Source: CAYPZL01 sp964415045 (GTDB lineage Bacteria; Planctomycetota; Phycisphaerae; Sedimentisphaerales; Anaerobacaceae). From it: DNA of 13,888 nucleotides. The number at the start of each line of letters is the position of its first letter. Within the stretch, counting starts at the first letter, position 1. Location: positions 1 to 13,888 of the forward strand of contig CAYPZL010000154.1 of assembly GCA_964415045.1 (NCBI GenBank). The letters run 5' to 3'. Positions 6,298 to 12,632 of this stretch are shown in pieces. The translations under genes and the position numbers were made by a program. The notes under the pieces were generated by a model. It ran no database searches. It was given only the letters and a program-made list of their open reading frames with translations, and was not told the origin of the DNA.

Positions 6298-6873
6298 TCA
6301 CTGCGACGGCCGGTTGAACTCGTTCATGGTTTTTTGTATTCCGGATTCGAGCCAGCACAGCACGGCCTGACGCGCCTTGAGAATCGCCTCGTTCAACAGG
6401 GGCTTGTCCTGCGGCGCCGGCCGGCCGAGCACGTAATCCACCGCCTCGGCGCCGGGGCACGACCCGATCCCCACGCGGCAGCGGGCGAATTCATCGGTCC
6501 CGAGCTTCTGGATGATGTCGGCCAGGCCGTTGTGCCCGCCGGCCGAGCCCCGCGCCCGCAGGCGCAGCCGGCCGGGCTCGAGAGCCATATCGTCGGTGAC
6601 GACCATCAGGTCGCGCCGGTCGAGCTTGTAGAAGCCGACCACCGTCGCCACGGGCTCGCCGCTGCGGTTCATGAACGTCCACGGCTTCATGAGAATCAGC
6701 TTCTTGCCCGCGTACGGGCCTTCCCCGATTCGGGCACCGAACCTGCGTTTCTTCACTTGTATCCCGAGAGCGTCTTCCAGGGCCTCGATCACCTTGAATC
6801 CCAGGTTGTGTCGCGTTTCCGCGTATTCGGGCCCCGGGTTTCCCAAACCGACAACGAGTTTGACGTCAGCCAT
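6298..6873 (-). CDS. pth: peptidyl-tRNA hydrolase
   Basis: A cytosolic esterase that frees tRNA from prematurely released peptidyl-tRNA. The 191-residue length is normal. Catalytic and substrate residues are in place: N12 in GLGNPGPEY (9-17), H22 in TRHNLGF, N69 in TFMNRSG, D94/D95 in VTDDMALEPGRLRLR, and N115 in GSAGGHNGL (109-117). The ATG lies 26 nt after the rplY stop. There is no clear Shine-Dalgarno, so translation may be coupled to rplY. The rplY-pth order is widely conserved. Confidence 0.96.
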   Translation of the reverse strand: MADVKLVVGLGNPGPEYAETRHNLGFKVIEALEDALGIQVKKRRFGARIGEGPYAGKKLILMKPWTFMNRSGEPVATVVGFYKLDRRDLMVVTDDMALEPGRLRLRARGSAGGHNGLADIIQKLGTDEFARCRVGIGSCPGAEAVDYVLGRPAPQDKPLLNEAILKARQAVLCWLESGIQKTMNEFNRPSQ

Positions 6874-6899
6874 CAGTTGCGGTCTTGTCCAGCACGGCG

Positions 6900-7547
6900 T
6901 TACTCGGTCTCTTCCTCGGCGGCTTCTTCTTCCTTGGCGCGGCCGATGACCTCGGGCGCCGCCGGCGCCTCTTCTTCAAGCTCTTCGGTCGTCTTGGCCA
7001 CGGCCAATGCGTGACAGGCCACCAGAAGCGTATCGGCCGGACTGACCAGAACGACCCCTTCGGGCAACTCAACGTCGCCGGCATGAATCGAGTCGCCGAC
7101 TTCCACCTCGCGGACGGAGACGGAAATGGACTCCGGTATCTGGGTGGGCAGACACTGCACCTCGAGATGGTCCGCGTGCTCTTCGAGCAGCCCTCCATGA
7201 TGCGTCCCTTTGGCCGTACCCTTGAGCTCGATGGGCACCGTGACGACCACCTTCTCCTTCACGTTCACCCGCACTAAATCGGCGTGGATGATCTTGCGAC
7301 CGAGATGGTCGTACTGGAGATCCTTGACGATCGCTTTCTCCGACCGCCTGCCGATCTTGATGTCCATCAGCCGAATTCCGTGATGGAGCGCCTCGACAAA
7401 ATCGTGAGCGTCCAGGGAAATCGCCATGGGCTCTTCCTTGTGACCGTAGACGATCGCCGGTATGCGCCCCTGCCGGCGGACCTGCGCGGCCGCTCTGGAA
7501 CCGGTGTGCTCCCTGACTTCTGCCTTCAAAGACAATGTTTTGGTCAT
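6900..7547 (-). CDS. rplY: 50S ribosomal protein bL25 (CTC/TL5 form)
   Basis: A 215-residue two-domain bL25 that binds 5S rRNA. The N-terminal L25 domain covers about 3-93 (LKAEVREHTGSRAAAQVRRQGRIPAIVYG, HADLVRVNVKEKV). The C-terminal TL5/CTC beta domain covers about 95-183 (VPIELKGTAKGTHHGGLLEE, VREVEVGDSIHAGDVELPEGV). An acidic tail (about 184-215) rich in Glu and Ala follows. The ATG has AGGTGAG about 6 nt upstream. The position between prs and pth is the conserved one for ctc/rplY. Confidence 0.95.
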   Translation of the reverse strand: MTKTLSLKAEVREHTGSRAAAQVRRQGRIPAIVYGHKEEPMAISLDAHDFVEALHHGIRLMDIKIGRRSEKAIVKDLQYDHLGRKIIHADLVRVNVKEKVVVTVPIELKGTAKGTHHGGLLEEHADHLEVQCLPTQIPESISVSVREVEVGDSIHAGDVELPEGVVLVSPADTLLVACHALAVAKTTEELEEEAPAAPEVIGRAKEEEAAEEETE

Positions 7548-7612
7548 GATTTTCTCACCTGACTAATCTACGTAGAATCACTCCGTGCATCTCCGAAAAC
7601 AATTGCGCCGCT

Positions 7613-8569
7613 TCAACCTCCCTGGCCGAAAAGGCTGCTCACCGATTCGTTTCGGTGAATTCGCTTGATTGCCTCTCCCAGCATGGAGGCCACGGAGAGG
7701 ACCTTGATCTTGCCCAGCTTCCGGGCCTCGTTGGTCAGCGGAATGGTGTTGGTGACCACCACGTTCTCGACCGGCGCCTTGGCGAGGCGCTCGAGCGCCT
7801 TTCCGGCGAACACGCCGTGTGTAACGCCCACGTATACCTTCTTGGCCCCGCGCTGCTTGACCAGCTCGGCCGCACTGCAAATCGTCCCGGCCGTGGCAAT
7901 GATATCGTCGCACATCAGAATGTTCCGCCCCTCCACCTGGCCGATCAGCTCGCCGGCCTCGACGTGCTCGCCGCTGACGCGACGCTTGTGAACGATGGCC
8001 AGATCGCCGCCTAAGTGGGAAGCGTAGCGAGCGGCGGTCTTGATGTTGCCCACGTCCGGAGAAACCACCGTGAGGCTGTCAATCTTCATGTCGCGGAAGT
8101 GCCGGCTCAGCACCAGTTCCCCCGTCAGATGATCCACGGGGATATCGAAGAACCCCTGCAACTGATGAGCGTGCAGGTCGATGGCCAGGACGCGGTCCGC
8201 CCCGGCGGTCCCGATCAGGTTGGCCACGAGCTTGGCCGTAATCGGCACTCGCCCTTCATCCTTGCGATCCTGGCGCGCGTATCCGAAATACGGGACCACC
8301 GCCGTGACGCGACGGGCGCTGGCCCGACGCAGACAGTCCAGGTAGATCAACAGCTCCACCAGATGCTCGTCCACCGGCTTGCACGTTGATTGCAGAACGA
8401 AACAATCCCGGCCGCGAACGTCATCCTCGACCCGAATCAGCTTCTCGCCGTCCGGAAACGTGCTGATCTCGGCCCCGCCGATCGGAATGCCCAGGTACTT
8501 GCAGACCTCCATCCCCAGTTCCGGATTGCTGCTTCCCGAGAATATCTTCAGATTGTCATTCAGAAACAT
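7613..8569 (-). CDS. prs: ribose-phosphate pyrophosphokinase (PRPP synthetase)
   Basis: Makes PRPP from ribose-5-phosphate and ATP, feeding nucleotide, His and Trp synthesis. The 318-residue length is typical for class I enzymes. Visible features: FSGSSNPELGMEVCKYLGI (10-28), the catalytic flexible-loop region YFGYARQDRKD (94-104), HLHAHQ-type DLHAHQ (131-136), the KRR catalytic patch (195-197), and the PRPP-binding loop DDIIATAGT (221-229). The ATG has AGAGGT about 8 nt upstream and starts only 18 nt after glmU ends, so the genes are tightly linked. The glmU-prs-ctc-pth order is also known from Bacillus. Confidence 0.97.
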   Translation of the reverse strand: MFLNDNLKIFSGSSNPELGMEVCKYLGIPIGGAEISTFPDGEKLIRVEDDVRGRDCFVLQSTCKPVDEHLVELLIYLDCLRRASARRVTAVVPYFGYARQDRKDEGRVPITAKLVANLIGTAGADRVLAIDLHAHQLQGFFDIPVDHLTGELVLSRHFRDMKIDSLTVVSPDVGNIKTAARYASHLGGDLAIVHKRRVSGEHVEAGELIGQVEGRNILMCDDIIATAGTICSAAELVKQRGAKKVYVGVTHGVFAGKALERLAKAPVENVVVTNTIPLTNEARKLGKIKVLSVASMLGEAIKRIHRNESVSSLFGQGG

Positions 8570-8587
8570 GTGAGGCTACCTCTGGCC

Positions 8588-9847
8588 CTATCCTAAAACC
8601 GTATTCTGCCTATCCGTTTCTCCCTGCTCCTTTTCGAGCTGATCGGCGTCCTTCTGCGAGAAGACCGCGCCGGCGGCGATCTGGGCGCCGGCCTGGAGCA
8701 CCAACGGCGCAATGAGCACGGCCCCGGAACCGATGTAACAATCATCGCCCACGTGGGTCTGGTTGATGTTCTCGCCGTCAAAGTTGGCCGTGATCGAACC
8801 GGCCCCCACGTTGACGTTGCGCCCGAAGACCCCATCGCCCAGGTAGCTGTGGTGGCGTGCCCGCACCCCGTCGGCCAGCGTCACGTTCTTGACCTCGGTG
8901 AAGACGCCCAGCACCACATCGTCGTGCAGAACCGTACCGTGTCGCAGGAACGCAAACGGGCCGATCCGGCACCCGCGCCCGATCTTTACCTCGCCGTGGA
9001 TGTAAACGAAGGGCTCAATTACCGTATCCTGGCCGATCTGGGCCCGGGCATCGATCCAGGTATTATCCGGATCGACGATGGTCACGCCGTTCTCCATCAA
9101 CTCCTGCTGAATGCGCTGCTGCATGATTTTGCTGGCGACACTCAGTTGGGCGCGGCTGTTGACCCCCATGGCCTCCTCGGGCCTCACCGCTGTGACGGCC
9201 ACCACCTTATGACCCGTGGCGCTGATTACCGACAAGGCGTCGGTCAGATAGTATTCCTGTTTCACATTGTCCGGCTTGACGCGCTCCAGCGCCCGGAACA
9301 GGACTTGATTGTTGAACAGGTAATAGCTCGGATTGACCTCGCGGACGGCGCGCTGGGCCGGGGTGCAATCGCTGTCCTCCACGATACCCTGCATGTTGCC
9401 GTAGACGTCTCGTATGATGCGTCCGTATCCGGTAGGATCCTCGAGCACGGCCGTCGCCAGCGTCGCCGCCGCCTGCTCGGCCTCGTGCTTCTCAATCAGC
9501 GTCTGAAGCGTCCCGGCCCGGATCAACGGCCCGTCTCCGCAGAGAACCAGCGTCTCTCCGGTGAAATCCTTGAGCTGCTCCTGGCAGCACAAGACCGCAT
9601 GAGCGGTGCCCAACTGCTCGGACTGGTGCACCCAGATGATATCGTCGGCATCGCCGAACCGCTCCTGAACTTGGTCGGCGCCGAAGCCCACAACGACGTA
9701 AATCTTGTCGGCGCCTACCGTTCGGCACGCGTCGAGCACGTACGCCAGCATCGGCCGACCCGTTACCTCGTGCAGAACCTTCGGCAACATGGTGTTCATC
9801 CGGCTACTCACACCGGCGGCTAGCAGTATCGCTACCCTTTCAGCCAT
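8588..9847 (-). CDS. glmU: GlmU-type UDP-GlcNAc pyrophosphorylase, shortened C-terminus
   Basis: Makes UDP-N-acetylglucosamine for peptidoglycan and other envelope sugars. The N-terminal uridylyltransferase domain (about 3-230) shows LAAGVSSRM-N-TMLPK (9-23, with SS where GT is usual), QLGTAHA (78-84), CGDGPL (103-108), GYGRI (140-144) and GVNSR (228-232). Residues about 255-400 form a left-handed beta-helix. By alignment in my head with E. coli GlmU, R302, K320, H332 (catalytic His363) and Y335 are kept, but Lys392 becomes Ile361. The C-terminal part with the acetyl-CoA-binding Arg440 motif is absent. Length is 419 against about 456. The acetyltransferase step may be impaired or done elsewhere. 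AGGAAGG precedes the ATG by 6 nt; the gene follows tRNA-Gln by 63 nt. Confidence 0.9.
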   Translation of the reverse strand: MAERVAILLAAGVSSRMNTMLPKVLHEVTGRPMLAYVLDACRTVGADKIYVVVGFGADQVQERFGDADDIIWVHQSEQLGTAHAVLCCQEQLKDFTGETLVLCGDGPLIRAGTLQTLIEKHEAEQAAATLATAVLEDPTGYGRIIRDVYGNMQGIVEDSDCTPAQRAVREVNPSYYLFNNQVLFRALERVKPDNVKQEYYLTDALSVISATGHKVVAVTAVRPEEAMGVNSRAQLSVASKIMQQRIQQELMENGVTIVDPDNTWIDARAQIGQDTVIEPFVYIHGEVKIGRGCRIGPFAFLRHGTVLHDDVVLGVFTEVKNVTLADGVRARHHSYLGDGVFGRNVNVGAGSITANFDGENINQTHVGDDCYIGSGAVLIAPLVLQAGAQIAAGAVFSQKDADQLEKEQGETDRQNTVLG

Positions 9848-9910
9848 GGTCCCTTCCTGCCAATTCCGTTGCTCCTATTCCCCGGTTCTGTCAGCGAAAA
9901 ACGACGTCAT

Positions 9911-9981
9911 CTACCCGGCCAGGACTTGAACCTGGAATATGGGTACCAAAAACCCATGTGTTACCATTACACCACCGGGTA
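9911..9981 (-). tRNA. tRNA-Gln (anticodon TTG)
   Basis: A 71-nt cloverleaf on the minus strand. The acceptor TACCCGG pairs perfectly with CCGGGTA, with discriminator G. The D stem is GTGT/ACAC with loop AATGGTA. The anticodon stem is TGGGT/ACCCA with loop TTTTGGT, so positions 34-36 are TTG and it reads CAA. The T stem is CCAGG/CCTGG with loop TTCAAGT. CCA is not encoded. It lies about 220 nt downstream of a strong promoter and 63 nt upstream of glmU, so it is probably cut from the operon transcript. A tRNA-Gln just before prs-rplY-pth is also seen in Pseudomonas-type genomes. Confidence 0.97.
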
Positions 9982-10405
9982 ATACCGAAGCGAGCAGTCC
10001 GGAGGATCTGCCGCGCCCGACCTATCTCAATACCTATCCGAGACCAAAATCGCCCGGCACCAAGCTGTCACGGGAACCGCCCTGGAGCGGTTCGGTAGGG
10101 CCTTGTCGGAGGCTTGAGCCAGCCATGCCGTGATCCTGCTGACCCCTGAGACCGAAACCCGTCTCTACGTCAACCCCGTGCGACAAGACAATCCTAAACC
10201 GAACACTATACTCCACTCGATCTTTTCCGTCAACCCCTTTTCCAGAGCCTCGCAATTTTTCCCGCCTCCAGGTGCCGGACTCCGAACAGCTACGGGCGGC
10301 AGCCTCAAGTCCGCAGGACCCGGGGATGGCCTGAGGCACGGGCCGCTCGCCGCCAGCGTGGAACGGGCGCCCCCGCCGTCGTCAGGCTGCGCCCAGGGCT
10401 GCCGT
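9982..10405. other. operon leader and upstream spacer
   Basis: This 424-base stretch holds the minus-strand promoter (10205-10233) and its roughly 215-nt leader up to tRNA-Gln. The leader includes a GAACCGC-CCTGGA-GCGGTTC hairpin near 10075-10094. The part from 10234 to 10405 lies downstream of the DUF6263-like gene and is GC-rich. I see no gene in it and no clear terminator for that gene. Confidence 0.5.
10205..10233 (-). promoter_or_regulatory. sigma70-type promoter of the tRNA-Gln/glmU/ribosomal operon
   Basis: On the minus strand TTGACG (10233-10228), a 17-bp spacer and TATAGT (10210-10205). Two near-consensus hexamers at ideal spacing, facing tRNA-Gln and glmU with no gene between, make this the likely head of the whole centre operon. 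Transcription would begin near 10198. Confidence 0.78.
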
Positions 10406-11380
10406 TTACCACTCGTCCCATTTCTTGTCTTTCGTGTTAAGGGTAACCTGACTTTCGAAGGTCAGGAAGATCTTCCGGGGCTCGCCGGCGTTTTCGTCGT
10501 CGTTGGGCTCGGTGGCGTCGCCTTCGAGCCGCTGGTACATCGTGCTATCGACCAACAGGCCGCTGCGTGTGTCGATCTGCACGCCCCCCTGCCGGGTCCC
10601 CGAGAAATCGTAGCGCAGCTCCATTCCCGCGATTTCCACGATCGAGGCATCGGGGTCGGCCCCCACCGATCCGCTCACGTCGATGCTCGCCAAGCCATCG
10701 GCGTCGACCGTGCGCATCGTCCATTTCGACTGGATCACGGCGGGCAAACCCTGCGAAAGGACGTCCCGGGCGCTCCAGGAGAACCATTCGGTCAGAATCT
10801 CGTCCGGGTAGCGCGGCATCTGGCTCTGGGCGGCCTCCTCAATCCCTGTTTCATCGAGATACGGGGCCAGCAGGGTCGCCGCCGGTGTTTTTTCCGCATT
10901 CTCGGGCAGTTCTCGTCGCACCGCCTCGCGAATGTCGTCCAGAGCGTTGGCATCGACGAGGACCTCGCCCCGGGGCGTCCATGTCATCACATACGTGCCG
11001 CCCAGCAGGGCCGCGAAACCGGCCGCCTCCTTCGGCACGTGCGATACGCCCCGCGAAGAATCATAGTAGACGTCCCGGACGTCGCCCGATTGGCGATACG
11101 CGGACCAGAGATACGTGCATTCCAGCGTGGCGTTGCCCTGCGGATCGACGTCGACGACCTCCAGTTTCCGGCCGACGCCGCAGGACAGCTCGATCACCTC
11201 CAGGCGGCTGCGGGTGGTCTTCCGGACTCGTTGTTCCGTGAGCGTCCTCTGGTAAAACGTTTGGCCCCTCTTGAGCTTCAGTTCCAGCCGAACCCCGGCC
11301 GCCTCCGCGGGGCCGCAGAACAAGCCTGCAACCAACCCGACAACCGCCAACGCGGCCAAACTCCATCGTGCCTTCGTCAT
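10406..11380 (-). CDS. secreted protein, DUF6263-like
   Basis: A 324-residue exported protein of unknown function. The start at ATG 11380 is set by an excellent GGAGGTGAT site (11388-11396) and gives a clean signal peptide: basic MTKAR, hydrophobic LAALAVVGLVAGLF, then an AEA-A type cleavage near residue 27. A Cys at the end of the hydrophobic stretch lacks a proper lipobox. The mature part begins with VRLELKLKRGQTFYQRT and has alternating strands with VVDVDPQGNATLECTY, a pattern I associate with DUF6263 proteins of planctomycetes; the assignment is tentative. Near the C-terminus MELRYDFSGTRQGGVQIDTRSG resembles the same fold. The open frame extends upstream to 11476 but that part looks non-coding. 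It follows the PfkB gene by 99 nt. Confidence 0.8.
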   Translation of the reverse strand: MTKARWSLAALAVVGLVAGLFCGPAEAAGVRLELKLKRGQTFYQRTLTEQRVRKTTRSRLEVIELSCGVGRKLEVVDVDPQGNATLECTYLWSAYRQSGDVRDVYYDSSRGVSHVPKEAAGFAALLGGTYVMTWTPRGEVLVDANALDDIREAVRRELPENAEKTPAATLLAPYLDETGIEEAAQSQMPRYPDEILTEWFSWSARDVLSQGLPAVIQSKWTMRTVDADGLASIDVSGSVGADPDASIVEIAGMELRYDFSGTRQGGVQIDTRSGLLVDSTMYQRLEGDATEPNDDENAGEPRKIFLTFESQVTLNTKDKKWDEW

Positions 11381-11479
11381 CGGAGCTATCACCTCCAAAG
11401 AGTGCTTCTGTCCGCCGCCGGGATCATCGCCCGGCAATCGGACGTCATTGAACAAGCTCATGACCGTCGCGTCCATCCG

Positions 11480-12439
11480 TTACAGGGGCGCGACAACCGT
11501 CTTTATCATATGCTCGGCCTCGGGCCAAGTCTTCGTCTGGGTCCATCCCCAGGCGCGGGCGACGGCCACCTTCAATCCGGTTTCCAGCGCTGCAGGCGCG
11601 GCCGCCGCGCCATCGAGGCCCGCCAAAAAGCCAGCCAGAAGGTAATCTCCACAGCCCACGGTTGAGACTATTCGGCCCTGCGTTTCATTACGGCCTTCCC
11701 AGGCGCCGCTTTCGTTCACCAGGACGGCTCCTTCCGCCCCTCGGCTGATCAGGACGAGCTTGACTCGATCGAGCAGGGTCCGGCCCGCCGCGGCCAGGGC
11801 GCCGGGCGTATCTTCAATATCCCGGTCGAGCAGGCCGGCCAATTCCTCGACGTTGGGCGCGATCAGGTGAAGCGAGCCCGTATCCACGAGCCTCTTCAAG
11901 GCCGGGCCGTGCGTGTCTACCACGACGCGCGCCCCAGCCGCCCGAATTCGCCCCACCAGGGCGATTGCGGGATCGAGCAGCCCGTCGGGCGGCATCGCCC
12001 CGGCGAAGACGCAGGTATCGCCGGCGAAGACGAGCTTCTTCAGATCCGCATCGAGCCGGCCCAGCGTCTCTGCCGAAGCCAGGCCGCTGGGCAAACGAAG
12101 GTGCATTTCGCGTCCGTTCTGCGTGTCCACGACCGTAACGTTACGCCGCGTGTGCCCATCGACCGGCGTCATGGCGACCTGCACGAATCCCAGGCGTTGC
12201 ACGGCGGCCTGCATCGGCTCGTAATCCTCGCGCCCCCAGAGCCCGGCCGCGATGCTCGGCCGGCCCAGCCAGGCCAGCGCGTACGAGACGTTCAGCGCCT
12301 TGCCCGCCGGGCGGACGTCCTGTTCGTCGATGTTCGCGTGCCGGCCCCAGTCCAGAGCTCGCCCCCGGCACTGGATGTCCCAGGCCGGCGCCAGACCCAC
12401 CGTAATGATCCGGTTGTTGCTTTCCACAGAGTTGCTCAC
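11480..12439 (-). CDS. PfkB-family sugar kinase (1-phosphofructokinase/LacC group)
   Basis: A 319-residue ribokinase-fold kinase. The N-terminal TVGLAPAWD (13-21) corresponds to the TLNPAID signature of the 1-phosphofructokinase/tagatose-6-phosphate kinase branch. AGKALNVSYALAWLG (45-59) is the first substrate/ATP motif. APNVEELAGLLD (about 195) and STVGCGDYLLAGF carry the catalytic Asp near residue 265; the usual GAGD is GCGD here. The likely role is phosphorylation of a sugar phosphate in the cytosol, but the substrate cannot be read from sequence. The start is uncertain: GTG at 12439 or GTG at 12427, neither with a Shine-Dalgarno. Five bases upstream of the first GTG lies the end of the nested inverted-repeat element. 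Confidence 0.88.
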   Translation of the reverse strand: MSNSVESNNRIITVGLAPAWDIQCRGRALDWGRHANIDEQDVRPAGKALNVSYALAWLGRPSIAAGLWGREDYEPMQAAVQRLGFVQVAMTPVDGHTRRNVTVVDTQNGREMHLRLPSGLASAETLGRLDADLKKLVFAGDTCVFAGAMPPDGLLDPAIALVGRIRAAGARVVVDTHGPALKRLVDTGSLHLIAPNVEELAGLLDRDIEDTPGALAAAGRTLLDRVKLVLISRGAEGAVLVNESGAWEGRNETQGRIVSTVGCGDYLLAGFLAGLDGAAAAPAALETGLKVAVARAWGWTQTKTWPEAEHMIKTVVAPL

Positions 12440-12474
12440 TGAACTTTTGCAAAATGGAGATTAGGCTTACTTTA

Positions 12475-12508
12475 GGGAGGAAAAATCTTCTTCGTGATTT
12501 TTCCTCCC
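12475..12508. repeat. internal hairpin 1 of the nested element
   Basis: GGGAGGAAAAATC (12475-12487) pairs perfectly with GATTTTTCCTCCC (12496-12508) around the 8-nt loop TTCTTCGT. Confidence 0.85.
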
Positions 12509-12544
12509 GAGAACGTAAGTGCTTTTCGTATAGGTATATGAGCC

Positions 12545-12582
12545 TTCTTCAAGGAAATCACACCAACGATTTCCTTGAAGAA
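12545..12582. repeat. internal hairpin 2 of the nested element
   Basis: TTCTTCAAGGAAATC (12545-12559) pairs perfectly with GATTTCCTTGAAGAA (12568-12582) around the 8-nt loop ACACCAAC. Confidence 0.85.
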
Positions 12583-12632
12583 TATAAGCCTAATCTCCAT
12601 TTTGCAAAACTCCTCTCACTCACGTGAAGACT

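Larger units (their letters stand above)
12445..12609. repeat. 165-nt nested inverted-repeat element
   Basis: Perfect 25-bp terminal inverted repeats (12445-12469 and 12585-12609; left arm begins TTTTGCAAAATGGAG and ends GGCTTA) enclose two perfect hairpins. 106 of 165 bases are paired in one simple fold. The segment is clearly AT-rich against its GC-rich surroundings and carries no open frame of note. It fills almost the whole rlmN-pfkB gap. Possible identities are a MITE-like non-autonomous element, a repetitive extragenic palindrome unit, or a structured RNA. I do not recognise a named family. Confidence 0.85.

Noticed and set aside
8593..8700. A certain frameshift at the end of glmU
   Set aside because: The +1 frame has an RSR that loosely resembles the missing motif, but that frame is Arg/Ser-rich throughout and is still shorter than canonical GlmU, so I keep it only as an alternative.
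10130..11665. A 511-codon plus-strand open frame
   Set aside because: It is antisense to the DUF6263-like and PfkB genes, is rich in Arg/Pro/Gly as expected of a GC-rich shadow frame, has no ribosome-binding site and no recognisable domain.
12475..12508. Intrinsic terminator for rlmN at hairpin 1
   Set aside because: The stem has A/T tracts inside its arms, but the minus-strand sequence after it is TAAAG, not a U-run; a terminator would also not need the outer 25-bp repeats.
12445..12609. Integron attC site
   Set aside because: The ends lack the RYYYAAC and GTTRRRY core sites, the stems are perfect without the usual extrahelical bases, and no integrase or cassette array is present.
12445..12609. 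CRISPR array
   Set aside because: The repeats are inverted and nested, not direct and evenly spaced, and no cas gene is near.
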